A DNA stretch of 64,000 nucleotides from Pigmentiphaga sp. NML030171 (lineage in GTDB: Bacteria; Pseudomonadota; Gammaproteobacteria; Burkholderiales; Burkholderiaceae_B): contig NZ_NINX01000026.1 of assembly GCF_002188635.1 (NCBI RefSeq), forward strand, positions 30,408 through 94,407, in the 5' to 3' direction. A program made the position numbers and the translations under genes. Position 1 is the stretch's first letter. Each line of letters starts with the position of its first letter. Below are positions 1 to 8,665 of the stretch, in pieces. The notes beneath the pieces were generated by a model. It made no database searches. It was not told the origin of the DNA and saw nothing but the letters and a program-made list of their open reading frames with translations.

Positions 1-1261
1 CGGTGGCCGGCGGGTAGGGCTCGCGGTCGGTCCAGTGCAGGCGGTACTTCAGCCGGTGCTCGTCGCCTTTTCTGGCCGGGGAGGCCGGGACCCACATCGC
101 GACGATGTTGTCGTGGATCTCGTCATCGGTGGGAATCTCCACCAGGTGCACGGCGCCCGGGCCCCAGTCCCCCAGCGGTTCCACCCATAGCGAGGGGCGG
201 CGCTCGTAGTGGACGCCGTCCAGGTAGTGGTCGAAGTTCCGGTCTCGCTGGAGCAGGCCGAAGCCGCGCGGATTATCGTCGCCGAACGCCGAGGCCATGA
301 TGCGCGGCGGATTGTTCAGGGGCCGCCAGATGTACTCGCCGCCGCGGGTCCACATCGCCAGCCCGTCGGAGTCGTGCACCTCGGGCCGCCAGTCGATGGC
401 GGTGGGCTTGGAGACTTCCGAGAACCAGTACATGGACGTCAGCGGGGCGATTCCCAGGCGCGCGACGTCCCGGCGCAGGAACAGGGCCGCGTCGATGTCC
501 ATCAGCACCGCCTTGCCGCGCGTCATGTCGAAGCGGAAGGCGCCCGTGATGCTGGGACCGTCCAGGCGGGCGTAGACCGTGACGGTATCGCTGCCGGCCG
601 CCGGCGGGACGAAATAGATGTGCGTGAATGCGGGGAATTCCTCGGCGCGGTCGGGGACGGCGATATCGATCGCGATGCCGCGCGCCGACAGGCCGTATTG
701 ATAGAGTTCGCCGATCGCGCGGAAGTAAGAGGCGCTCAGGAACGCGACCCAGTCGTTCGTGCGCCAGTCCGGCGCGGCCGGGCCGGCCACGCGGCTTTCC
801 TGGAAGCGGAAGCCGGCGAAGCCGATGCCGGGGGGCAGCGCGTGGGCGGGGCTGTCGGCGGGCATGTCGAAATAGCTTTCGTCGTACAGGATCTCGCGCG
901 CCTGGCCGGCCCCGTCTCCGTCCAGGACGTACATGCGCACCGGCGTGGGCGAGAACCGGCCCAGGTGGAAGAAGGTGACCGGAAACCGGCCCGGGCCGTC
1001 GGCGAACAGGGCATGGTCCGGCTTGAAGCGTATTTCTCCCACGGCGGCATAGTCCAGGCGTTCCAGGATGGGCCAGTTCGGCATGGGCGTGGCCTGGAAC
1101 GGGCGTGTGGCGGCCTCGCGCGCTTGGCGCACAAGGTGGTCGAACGAGAAAGGCGCGCGTGCGCCCAGCCTGAGCGGCGCCGCCGCACCGGCCGGTGCGT
1201 AGCCCATGGCGGCCATGGCCAGGGCGCCGGCGGTAACGAGAAAGGTACGTCGGTCGGTCAT
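1..1261 (-). CDS. opgD: Glucan biosynthesis protein D (OpgD/MdoD), incomplete at window edge
   Basis: Periplasmic protein needed for the structure of osmoregulated periplasmic glucans. The N-terminus MTDRRTFLVTAGALAMAAMG carries a twin-arginine export motif, as is usual for OpgD but not OpgG. It is followed by the family-typical stretches PFSFDHLVRQARE and GEIRFKPDHALF near residues 37-85. About 420 of the roughly 540 residues expected are present; the C-terminus lies left of the window. An in-frame ATG 24 bases upstream (1285) would add eight residues before the Tat motif. Neither start has a convincing ribosome binding site; 1261 was chosen because it places the RR pair at residues 4-5. The family assignment is firm. 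Confidence 0.88.
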   Translation of the reverse strand, partial: MTDRRTFLVTAGALAMAAMGYAPAGAAAPLRLGARAPFSFDHLVRQAREAATRPFQATPMPNWPILERLDYAAVGEIRFKPDHALFADGPGRFPVTFFHLGRFSPTPVRMYVLDGDGAGQAREILYDESYFDMPADSPAHALPPGIGFAGFRFQESRVAGPAAPDWRTNDWVAFLSASYFRAIGELYQYGLSARGIAIDIAVPDRAEEFPAFTHIYFVPPAAGSDTVTVYARLDGPSITGAFRFDMTRGKAVLMDIDAALFLRRDVARLGIAPLTSMYWFSEVSKPTAIDWRPEVHDSDGLAMWTRGGEYIWRPLNNPPRIMASAFGDDNPRGFGLLQRDRNFDHYLDGVHYERRPSLWVEPLGDWGPGAVHLVEIPTDDEIHDNIVAMWVPASPARKGDEHRLKYRLHWTDREPYPPAT

Positions 1262-1416
1262 AGGGGGAGAGCCATCCGGTTTCATCGGCGTGCCCAATTT
1301 TTCATCACGTCGGGTAAGTCGTTGGTGAAAAAAGGTTTTTTTGTGTAGTCCCACGGCTGTCCCCAAAGTTGTCCACACCGGGGGTGGGTAACTTGGGACA
1401 GCGGACCGCGCGTTCG

Positions 1417-2646
1417 TCAGGAGCGGACAGGCAGCAGCCGGCGGGACAGGATCACGAAACCCGCCGATGCGGCGATGGCGGTAAGGAGCAGCGTCATCGC
1501 GGCGGTCATGGGACCGGCGTGGTCGGTGATGAAGCCCAGCAGCATGGGCCATGCGTTGCCGATGTAGCCCGCGATGTAGAACAGCGAGACCATGAGGCCG
1601 CGCCGCTGGGGCGGCGCGATCTGGTTGACGATGCCCGCGGCGCCGATGAACGCCGCGCCGAACCCCAGGCCGGTGACCAGGACCGCCAGGCCCATCAGCC
1701 AGGCCTGGGTGGCCAGCAGCGAGGCGACGGCGCAGGCCAGTCCGCTGGCAAATACCACGTTGCCGTAGCGGAAGGCGGACGTGCTGGACGTACGCTGGCT
1801 GAGGAATTGCGCGGTGCCGGCGCAGGCCGCCAGCAGCGAGCTGGCATAGCCGCTGAGCGCATAGTCGTGGATGCCCAGCAGTTTCTCGCCCAGCGACGGT
1901 CCCATCGCCATCAGCGACGAGCCGACCCCCCAGACGATGGACAGCGTGATGCAGCAGAGCAGCATCAACTGGGTGACGCGCCGGGCGGGCAGGGCGCGGG
2001 CGGACGCATGCACGGCCTGCGGCGAATGCTGCGCCGGAGCCGGCGGGGCGGTCCGGCGCAGCGGCAGGCGCCACAGCCCATGACCGACGGCGAGGGCGAT
2101 CGAGACGATGACCAGGAAAGGGAGGACGGTGGGGTAGAGCCCCGCTTGCAGGGCCACGCCGCTCAGGATCGGCCCGAGGATGGAACCCAGCGTGAAGGCC
2201 GCCGTGCCGAACAGCGCGGCGCGCTGCTTGTGCTGCGGCGGTTCCAGATCGAGCAGCGCGGCGTTGGCCGCGCCGGTCAGCGTGCCGGTGCCCAGGCCCG
2301 CCAGCAGGCGGCCTGCCAGCAGCATGCCCAGGTTATGGGCGAGGGCCAGCAGGATCGCGCCGGTCGCCACCATGGCCAGCGCGGGCAGCAGCAGCCGGCG
2401 GCGGTCCGCGACCCTGTCGGCCAGGCGGCCGCCGACGAGCAGCGCGCTCAGCACGCCGACCACATAGGCGAAGAAGATCGCCGTGGTGGTGAACGAGGGC
2501 AGGTGCAGTTGCGCCTGGTAGAGCGGATAGAGCGGCGTGGGAACGCTGCTGCCCATGACGCCGGTCATGAGCGAGATCGTCACGAGCGCGCGGGCTTTCC
2601 AGAGCGAGCGCGTCGATGCCGGAAGCGAAGGGGAGTCGGAGTTCAA
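1417..2646 (-). CDS. MFS transporter, drug/sugar exporter type
   Basis: Inner-membrane transporter of about 409 residues with some twelve hydrophobic segments. The first segment contains the pattern SSVPTPLYPLYQ seen in MFS exporters. The loop between TM2 and TM3 has GGRLADRVADRRRLL, a version of the MFS GxLADRxGRR motif A. A central hydrophilic loop (around residues 195-220) separates the two halves. The gene begins with TTG at 2646, with no good ribosome binding site and no ATG before the first membrane segment, so the start is uncertain. It stands alone, pointing towards opgD. The substrate cannot be told from the sequence. Confidence 0.8.
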   Translation of the reverse strand: MNSDSPSLPASTRSLWKARALVTISLMTGVMGSSVPTPLYPLYQAQLHLPSFTTTAIFFAYVVGVLSALLVGGRLADRVADRRRLLLPALAMVATGAILLALAHNLGMLLAGRLLAGLGTGTLTGAANAALLDLEPPQHKQRAALFGTAAFTLGSILGPILSGVALQAGLYPTVLPFLVIVSIALAVGHGLWRLPLRRTAPPAPAQHSPQAVHASARALPARRVTQLMLLCCITLSIVWGVGSSLMAMGPSLGEKLLGIHDYALSGYASSLLAACAGTAQFLSQRTSSTSAFRYGNVVFASGLACAVASLLATQAWLMGLAVLVTGLGFGAAFIGAAGIVNQIAPPQRRGLMVSLFYIAGYIGNAWPMLLGFITDHAGPMTAAMTLLLTAIAASAGFVILSRRLLPVRS

Positions 2647-2867
2647 GCGGCAGGGCTCAGGATGGGGCGGCGGGCGGTGGAGTCCTTGCCGCCGGCCGGA
2701 ATACGAGAGCGCACTAGTCTACACCCATTCATGGATGGGCTACGGGTTTACCATTAGTCGGGCGCTCGGTTGATCTGGCGTCCCATGCCTTTCATAATCG
2801 GACGGCGGGTACGGCCATCGCGGCCTGCGCCCCCGCGCCCCGCCTCACCTCTCCCCTGGAGCATGCC

Positions 2868-3416
2868 ATGAAGCGAATGGACACCGAACGTCAAGGCAAG
2901 TTGAAGAAGCGCCGCGCGGCCCCGCTGGCCACCCCCACCGACCTCGGCGCGGAAGCGACGCGCGAACTCAGCGGCGTGCTCAACGGTATCCTGGCCGACG
3001 TCTTCGCCCTGTACCTGAAGACCAAGAATTTCCACTGGCACATGAGCGGTCCGCACTTCCGCGACTACCACGTATTGCTGGACGAGCAAGGCGTCGAGAT
3101 CTTCGCCATGACCGACGTCATCGCCGAACGCGTGCGCAAGATAGGCGGGCCCACCATCAAGTCCATCGGCCATATCGCCAAGCTGCAGCGCATCCTGGAC
3201 AACGACGCGGACTACGTCCAGCCGCTGGACATGCTCGCCGAGCTGCGCGAGGACAACAAGACCCTGGCCAGCCACCTGCGCGAGGCGCACGAGATCTGCG
3301 ACACCCATCGCGACATCGCCACCGCCAGCCTGATCGAGAACTGGATAGACGAGGCCGAGCGGCGCACGTGGTTCCTGTTCGAGGCCAGCCGCAATTCCGA
3401 CGGCACCGGGCATTGA
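2868..3416 (+). CDS. Dps-family DNA-protection / ferritin-like protein
   Basis: Dps proteins form dodecamers that oxidise and store iron and shield DNA during starvation and peroxide stress. The ferroxidase-site signature is visible as KNFHWHMSGPHFRDYH near residues 48-63, followed by LLDEQ and the partner helix with DVIAERVRKIGG. Length (182 aa) is normal. The first 30 residues are rich in Lys and Arg (GKLKKRRAA), as in Dps proteins that bind DNA through a basic tail. A second, shorter Dps lies at 28644, so this organism carries at least two. The gene is monocistronic and convergent with the broken phospholipase D gene. Confidence 0.92.
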   Translation: MKRMDTERQGKLKKRRAAPLATPTDLGAEATRELSGVLNGILADVFALYLKTKNFHWHMSGPHFRDYHVLLDEQGVEIFAMTDVIAERVRKIGGPTIKSIGHIAKLQRILDNDADYVQPLDMLAELREDNKTLASHLREAHEICDTHRDIATASLIENWIDEAERRTWFLFEASRNSDGTGH

Positions 3417-3434
3417 CGGCGGGACCGGCCCGCG

Positions 3435-4436
3435 TCACAGCAGGGGTTCGATGGGCAGCCATGACATCAGCCGGATCGCCAGCCGCTTGAGCAGGCCGGT
3501 GCCGGGTTCGGTGTCGTGCCGGATGGTGCGGCCGTCCCGGCGCTCGAGCCAGTACAGGCCGCCTTCCGGCGCCAGGCCGACCTCGTAGGCACTGTCCGGT
3601 ATGGTGGTGTCGAATGCCTCGGAAATCCGGCTGGCGAGCTCGGGGCTGTCGATGACGAAACCCAGCTCCGTGTTCAGGTTGGCCGAGCGCGGATCGAAAT
3701 TGAAGGATCCGATGAAAGCCCGGGTACGGTCCACGCCGAAGGTCTTGGCGTGCAGGCTGGAGCCCGAACTGCCGAACAGCGGCTTGCCTTCGGGCCTGCC
3801 GCTGTGGTGCGAGTTGCTGCGCATTTCATACAGGCGCACGCCCGCCTCCAGCAGGTCCTTGCGCCGCCGGGCATAGCCCGAATGCACGACAGGCACATCG
3901 GTGGCCTCCAGCGCATTGGTCAGCACCCGCAGCTTCACCCCCTGTCGCGCCATGGCCGCGAAAGCTTCGGTCCCCTGGGCGCCCGGCACGAAGTAGGGCG
4001 ACACCAGGTCCAGTTCCTTTTCCGGCGTGCCGATGATGGCGGCCAGTTGATGGGCCAGCAGTCCATCGGGCGTGGCCTGGCCCTGCGCCTTGGCCGGGTC
4101 GTCGCTGACCATGCGCGCGGGGGCCCAGGTCAGCGGCAGCGTGCCCGCCAGCAGGTCGCGCACGAAGGGTTGCTCGCGCATGGCCCGCACATAGGCGGCC
4201 GCGGCCGGGCTGGCCTCGATCGAGGCCGAATCGGTCGCCAGCTCGTCCAGCCTGGCGGCCGGGACGGGAGCAAGCAACTGGGCGACCGGATAGGCCGAGA
4301 CGCTGGCCCAGTAGCGGTCGAAGTCCGCCGAGACCTCGTTCACGATGCCGCCCACGGCCAGCACGTCGAGGTCGGCGAACAGCACGCCATCGGTGGCGCC
4401 GAAGTATTCGTCGCCGATGTTGCGGCCGCCCACGAC
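3435..4436 (-). pseudogene. Phospholipase D-family gene, 5'-truncated
   Basis: The open frame encodes the C-terminal two thirds of a cardiolipin synthase/PLD-like protein. It begins abruptly at VGGRNIGDEYFGA, the stretch that in intact family members directly follows the first HKD motif, so the first catalytic His-Lys and about 150 upstream residues are missing. The second HKD motif is intact (SLHAKTFGVDRTRAFIGSFN). There is no ATG; a GTG at 4433 is the only possible start, and the frame closes at a stop at 4479-4481. The sequence just upstream belongs to another gene on the opposite strand, so this is a deletion scar. A two-motif enzyme reduced to one motif should be inactive unless it dimerises. 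Confidence 0.8.
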
Positions 4437-4528
4437 ACAATGCCGTGGCCGACTATGGCCCGGACGAGCCCCGCCTGATCAAGCGCTGCCAGGTCATGGC
4501 CGACCGGTATTTCGTTGCGGCGGCATGA
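4436..4528 (+). pseudogene. 3' fragment of a gene, probably a TauD/TfdA-family dioxygenase
   Basis: About 30 codons in frame, ending at TGA 4526-4528, read HNAVADYGPDEPRLIKRCQV and then MADRYFVAAA. Third positions are GC-rich like real local genes. In TauD/TfdA Fe(II)/2-oxoglutarate dioxygenases the C-terminus contains a His ligand followed by A-x-x-D-Y and a region ending in MxR, V and D, which this fragment resembles. The rest of the gene is missing because the truncated phospholipase D gene starts at the same place on the other strand. The family is an inference from a short segment. It sits 28 bp before a Bug gene with the same orientation, a common partner of such dioxygenases. Confidence 0.45.
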
Positions 4529-4556
4529 CGCTGGAGACCACGAGGAGGAGACCCCA

Positions 4557-5525
4557 ATGAAAAAGACATCGACACTGTTGCTGGCCGCCACGCTGGCCGC
4601 CGCCGCGGGATCGGCCGCCGGCGCCTATCCGGACCGGCCCATACGCATGATCGTCGGCTTCGCGGCCGGCGGGCCCACCGACGTGATCGCCCGGGTGCTG
4701 GCGCAGGAAATGACGCGTTCGCTGGGGCACCCCGTGGTGGTGGAAAACAAGGCGGGCGCCAACTCGCTGATCGCCACGCGCGAGGTGGCGGCGGCCGGGG
4801 CGGACGGATACACCGTGCTGTTCGCCTCGCTGTCGCACAACGTCAACTGGCTCCTGCTGGGCGCCAAGGCCGGCTACGACCCGCTGAAGGACTTCGCGCC
4901 GGTTTCCAACGCGGCGTCGCTGCCCATGGTCGCGGTCACCGCCTACCAGTCGCCCATCCAGTCCATGAAGCAGTTGATCGAGCAGGCGCGCGCCAAGCCG
5001 GACACCATCAGCTATGGTTCCGCGGGCAACGGCGGGTCGGCCCACCTGGCGGGCGCCATGCTGTCGACCATGGCCAAGGCGCGCATGATCCACGTGCCGT
5101 TCCGCGGCAACGGCCCGGCGCTGACCGAGGTCATCGCGGGGCGCGTCTCGTTCATGTTCTATCCCATCATAGGCGTGGCCGCCAACGTCCAGGAGAAGCG
5201 CCTGAAAGTGCTGGCGGTGGGGACGCCGCAGGCCGGCGCCGAGTTTCCCGGCGTGCCCACGATGGCCGACGTCGGCTTCCCCGACTTCCAGGACACGGCG
5301 CCGTGGGTGGGATTGCTGGCGCCGGCCGGCACGCCGCAGCCGGTGGTGCGGAAGCTGAACCAGTCCATGGTCGACGCGCTGCGGCAGCCCGACGTGCAGA
5401 AGCGCCTGAAGGAACTGGGGGCGGAGGTCATCGGCGATACGCCCGAGGCGTTCGGCAAGTTCCTGGTCCAGGACCAGAAGCGCTGGGCCGAGGTGATCAA
5501 GGCCGCCGGCATCACGGCGGAATAG
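4557..5525 (+). CDS. Bug-family tripartite tricarboxylate transporter solute-binding protein
   Basis: Periplasmic binding protein of the Bug (TctC) family, about 322 aa. The ATG at 4557 follows GAGGAGA and starts a classical signal peptide (MKKTSTLLLAATLAAAAGSA, cleavage near Ala22). The mature start YPDRPIRMIVGFAAGGPTD is the diagnostic Bug motif, followed by GHPVVVENKAGANS and, near residue 168, GSAGNGGSAHLAG. These proteins bind carboxylates or small aromatic acids; the ligand is unknown. Ten bases separate it from the FMN oxidase gene downstream, suggesting an operon for a 2-hydroxyacid. The gene upstream in the same orientation survives only as a fragment. Confidence 0.93.
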   Translation: MKKTSTLLLAATLAAAAGSAAGAYPDRPIRMIVGFAAGGPTDVIARVLAQEMTRSLGHPVVVENKAGANSLIATREVAAAGADGYTVLFASLSHNVNWLLLGAKAGYDPLKDFAPVSNAASLPMVAVTAYQSPIQSMKQLIEQARAKPDTISYGSAGNGGSAHLAGAMLSTMAKARMIHVPFRGNGPALTEVIAGRVSFMFYPIIGVAANVQEKRLKVLAVGTPQAGAEFPGVPTMADVGFPDFQDTAPWVGLLAPAGTPQPVVRKLNQSMVDALRQPDVQKRLKELGAEVIGDTPEAFGKFLVQDQKRWAEVIKAAGITAE

Positions 5526-5535
5526 GCGCGAGGCC

Positions 5536-6711
5536 ATGACCGGACTGCCACGTGCCTGCAGTATCGAAGACCTGCGCCGCGCGTCGCGGCGCCGCCTGCC
5601 CCGCGCCATTTTCGATTTCTTCGACGGTGGCGCCGAAGACGAACTGACGCTGGCCGACAATTGCGCGGCCTTCCGGCGCGTACGGCTGGCGCCACGCGCG
5701 CTGGTCGACGTCTCGGCGGTAGACACCAGCGCGCGGGTACTGGGCGCCCCGTCCAGCCTGCCGCTGGCCGTCGCACCTACCGGCGCGGTGGGGTTCGGCC
5801 GCCGCGGCGGCGACATCGCCATCGCCCGCGCCGCCGCCCGGGCGGGCGTGCCCTATACGCTGTCGACCTCGGCCACCGCCTCGATCGAGCAGATCGCCGA
5901 TGCCGCGCCGGGACGTCTGTGGTTCCAGGCCTACATCCTGCGCCACCGGCCGTTGCTGGAGTCGCTGATCGCCCGCGCGCGGGCGGCGGACTACGAAGGC
6001 CTGATGATCACCGTCGACCTGCCCGTGGGCGGCAAGCGCGAGCGCGACTCCCGCAACGGCCTGTCCTTCCCCTTCCACTACACCGCGCGCAACCTGCGCG
6101 ACTTCGCCAGCCGGCCGGTCTGGGCGCTGGACATGCTGTGCCGCGGCCTGCCCGTGATGGAAAGCCTGAAGGGCCTGGAAGCGCCCGGCGCCGACGCCAC
6201 GCGCCTGGCCTCGTCGGTGGGCCGCAGCTACGATCCCTCGTTCGACTGGGCGCGCCTGGAGGCCCTGCGCGACCAGTGGCCGCGCAAGCTGATCGTGAAG
6301 GGCGTGCTGCGCCCGGACGACGCCGACAGGCTGGCGCGGATGGGCTGCGATGCCGTGGTCGTGTCGAATCATGGCGGCCGGCAACTGGACGGCGCGGCGG
6401 CGACGCTGGACGCACTGCCCGGCGTGACGCAGGCCGCCGCCGGCCGCATGGAGGTGCTGGTCGATGGCGGCGTGCGGCGCGGCGGCGACATCCTGAAGGC
6501 GCTGGCGCTGGGGGCGAACGCCGTGCTGGTGGGGCGGGCCACGCTGTGGGGCGCGATCGCCGCGGGCGAGGCGGGTGCCGCCCGTGCGCTGGACATCCTG
6601 CGCGAGGAGTTCCAGCGCGGCATGCAGCTTTGCGGCGCCCGCCGCGTGCCAGAGATCGGTCCGGATCTGTTGTTCGAGGCGCCACGCACGTATCGAAAAA
6701 ATACGGTATAG
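5536..6711 (+). CDS. FMN-dependent alpha-hydroxyacid oxidase/dehydrogenase (lactate/mandelate dehydrogenase type)
   Basis: Member of the L-lactate dehydrogenase/glycolate oxidase/mandelate dehydrogenase family (391 aa), oxidising a 2-hydroxyacid to the 2-oxoacid with FMN. The active-site motif VSNHGGRQLDGA, with catalytic His and substrate-binding Arg, lies near residue 280. The N-terminal FDFFDGGAEDELTL and the FMN-phosphate region VLVDGGVRRGGDILKAL and GANAVLVGRA are clear. ATG at 5536 lies 10 bp after the Bug gene, and the two are probably co-transcribed. Lactate and mandelate are both possible substrates; sequence alone does not decide. Confidence 0.9.
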   Translation: MTGLPRACSIEDLRRASRRRLPRAIFDFFDGGAEDELTLADNCAAFRRVRLAPRALVDVSAVDTSARVLGAPSSLPLAVAPTGAVGFGRRGGDIAIARAAARAGVPYTLSTSATASIEQIADAAPGRLWFQAYILRHRPLLESLIARARAADYEGLMITVDLPVGGKRERDSRNGLSFPFHYTARNLRDFASRPVWALDMLCRGLPVMESLKGLEAPGADATRLASSVGRSYDPSFDWARLEALRDQWPRKLIVKGVLRPDDADRLARMGCDAVVVSNHGGRQLDGAAATLDALPGVTQAAAGRMEVLVDGGVRRGGDILKALALGANAVLVGRATLWGAIAAGEAGAARALDILREEFQRGMQLCGARRVPEIGPDLLFEAPRTYRKNTV

Positions 6712-6726
6712 TTGCTGTCTGCACGT

Positions 6727-6802
<76 letters not shown>

Positions 6803-6813
6803 AGGTTTCATTC

Positions 6814-6854
6814 AAAAACGACGTACTGCATCTTGCGATGCGGACGTCGTTTTT
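6814..6854 (+). terminator. Rho-independent terminator after tRNA-Ala
   Basis: Perfect outer stem AAAAACGACGT / ACGTCGTTTTT with an inner GCAT/ATGC pairing and a small loop, ending in a T-run (6850-6854) followed by GTTTT. It starts 11 bases after the tRNA CCA end, so it most likely terminates the tRNA transcript. The A and T runs on both sides make it potentially bidirectional. Confidence 0.8.
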
Positions 6855-6891
6855 GTTTTGGGCAATGCCTTCGATTTTATGTAATGAATAT

Positions 6892-6963
6892 GAGACATTA
6901 TGTTGTTCTGACCTCGTAATGTCTCAAATAAAGAGCATGGGCTTGCAGTTGCTATAATGTCTG
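6892..6963 (+). promoter_or_regulatory. Probable hipBA promoter and operator repeats
   Basis: The region is AT-rich compared with its surroundings. It contains a perfect 9-bp inverted repeat GAGACATTA (6892-6900) and TAATGTCTC (6917-6925). A third half-site copy TAATGTCTG lies at 6955-6963, and a perfect TATAAT -10 box at 6953-6958 overlaps this third copy. No good -35 box is seen. The HipB-like repressor is encoded 52 bp downstream, so autoregulation at these repeats is the simplest reading; that is an inference. Confidence 0.55.
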
Positions 6964-7014
6964 ATATACGATTCATTATCGCGTTTTTCGCTGATAGTGT
7001 CCCGGATATAGAAC

Positions 7015-7338
7015 ATGAACCTTGCCGAGTTGGGGGAAGCCTTCCGTAGCGCCCGCATGGCGGCCGATCTGACTCAACAGCAGGTCGCCGAGATGAGCGG
7101 CGTGGCGCGCGGCCGCATCAGCATGTTCGAGACGGGGGCGTTACCTGAAATCGGCGCAGTCAAAATGCTGAGCCTTTTCGACGCCGTGGGGCTGGAGTTG
7201 ATCGCCCGTCCGCCGGGGCATCAGCGCACGCTCGACGACGTTCTGGCCGAGCCTGCCGAGGCGGGCGATACCTCCATGCGCCAGCGGGTGCGCAAGCGCT
7301 CCGCGCGCGGCCCGAAAACCACGAAGCGCCAGCCATGA
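7015..7338 (+). CDS. HipB-like antitoxin, Cro/C1-type HTH regulator
   Basis: A 107-aa protein with an N-terminal helix-turn-helix of the XRE type (LGEAFRSARMAADLTQQQ, then SGVARGRISMFETG; residues 5-45) and a basic C-terminal tail. It overlaps the HipA-like gene by 4 bp (ATGA), the usual arrangement of hipBA toxin-antitoxin operons. By analogy the protein binds the toxin and represses the operon, probably at the TAATGTCTC repeats just upstream. The neighbour and the size make HipB far more likely than an unrelated regulator. Confidence 0.85.
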   Translation: MNLAELGEAFRSARMAADLTQQQVAEMSGVARGRISMFETGALPEIGAVKMLSLFDAVGLELIARPPGHQRTLDDVLAEPAEAGDTSMRQRVRKRSARGPKTTKRQP

Positions 7339-8552
7339 GCCGCGCGACGCTCGATGTCCATGTGAGCGGCGAGCTGGTGGGGACGCTTGCCGAGGAAGCG
7401 GCCAGGTATGTCTTCAGCTATTTGCCCGATACGCCGCCGGATCGCTTCGTTTCGCTGCTCATGCCGGTGCGGGCGGCATCGTACGACTGGAAAACGCTGC
7501 ACCCCTTCTTCCAGATGAATCTGCCGGAGGGCTTCAAGAAAGACCTGATGATTCGCCGCCTGGGCCCGCATGCTGACGTCAGCGATTTCGGCCTGCTTGC
7601 GCTGACGGGCGCCAACACGATCGGACGCGTCCAGGTGGTGCCGCGAGGCGCCACGCTCGCTGCGGCCTCCAGCAAGGCCGACATGGCCGGACTGCTCGCG
7701 TCGGCCAATTCGCGGGAAAACCTGCTGCGGCTGCTGGAGGGCGGGGTGGCGGAAGGGGTGTCCGGCGTCATGCCCAAGGCGCTCGTGCGGCCCGAGGATA
7801 GGGCGACGGTCTGGACGGACGAGTTCATCCTGAAGACGGGTTTCGATGATCTGCCGGGACTGGCGATCAACGAGTTCCTTTGCCTCGAGGTCGCCCGAGA
7901 GGCCGGTCTCGAGGTACCCGAGACCAGGCTGTCCGACGACGGGCAGGTACTGGCGGTACGACGCTTCGACCGTACCGCCGACGGCCGGATGCTTGCGGTC
8001 GAGGACTACTGCGCGCTCAAGCCCAATGACGCCGTCAATAAATACAAGGGGACGCTGGAGGACCTGGCCAAGCTCACCCGCGCCTACGTGCCGCGCGCGG
8101 CATTCAAGGAGGCGGCACGCCGCCTCTATGCGTTGATATTGCTGAACTACGCCGTTCGCAATGCCGATGCGCATCTGAAAAACTTCGCGCTGGTCTATAC
8201 CGACGTCGACGACGTCCGGCTGGCGCCGGTCTACGACGTCCTGAGCAGCACCGTCTATCCGAGGTTTGCGACGAACCTGCCCGCGCTGCCCGTGCAAGGC
8301 AAGCGCGTGTGGGCGTCGGGCAGCATGCTTGCGATCTACGGGGCCACGCGGCTGGGCCTGAGCAAGGCGGACATGGACGAGGCGCGCGAACGGATCACGC
8401 AAGCCGTGCACGGGGTTGCGCCGATGGTCTCCGACCATGCCGCGCGCTACCCCGGCTTTCGCGATGTCGCGCAAGGCATGTTGGCCGCCTGGGGCGCCGG
8501 GCTGGCCGATATCAGGCCCGAGGCCAAGCCTGGGAAACCCGTTGCACGTTGA
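7335..8552 (+). CDS. HipA-family Ser/Thr kinase toxin
   Basis: HipA kinases phosphorylate a cell target (glutamyl-tRNA synthetase in E. coli) and induce growth arrest. The 405-aa product shows the N-terminal subdomain (VFSYLPDTPPDRFVSLLMPV), the phosphate-loop region VSGVMPKALV, a Lys-containing strand TDEFILKTGF near residue 160, and the catalytic NADAHLKNFAL starting at residue 276. APVYDVLSS follows, corresponding to the Mg-binding Asp. All core kinase residues seem present, so the toxin should be active. It is translationally coupled to the HipB-like gene. The operon sits between a tRNA gene and a catabolic island, a typical place for acquired genes. Confidence 0.9.
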   Translation: MSRATLDVHVSGELVGTLAEEAARYVFSYLPDTPPDRFVSLLMPVRAASYDWKTLHPFFQMNLPEGFKKDLMIRRLGPHADVSDFGLLALTGANTIGRVQVVPRGATLAAASSKADMAGLLASANSRENLLRLLEGGVAEGVSGVMPKALVRPEDRATVWTDEFILKTGFDDLPGLAINEFLCLEVAREAGLEVPETRLSDDGQVLAVRRFDRTADGRMLAVEDYCALKPNDAVNKYKGTLEDLAKLTRAYVPRAAFKEAARRLYALILLNYAVRNADAHLKNFALVYTDVDDVRLAPVYDVLSSTVYPRFATNLPALPVQGKRVWASGSMLAIYGATRLGLSKADMDEARERITQAVHGVAPMVSDHAARYPGFRDVAQGMLAAWGAGLADIRPEAKPGKPVAR

Positions 8553-8665
8553 TCCGCCGCCGCATTCGCTCTTTTTGGTCCGCTCTCTCTTCGCTCGAAA
8601 CCTGCGCGAGTTGAAATACTATTGAAATACCTCGCGGGTTCCGGATTCCGCAGGGTTCTCCGGGA

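Noticed and set aside
209..1348. Plus-strand frame over opgD
   Set aside because: It lies antisense to a clear Tat-exported OpgD and shows no recognisable domain.
2715..2745. Imperfect palindrome CCCATTCATGGATGGG between the MFS and Dps genes
   Set aside because: Two mismatches, no regulator nearby and no repeated copies; not strong enough for an operator call.
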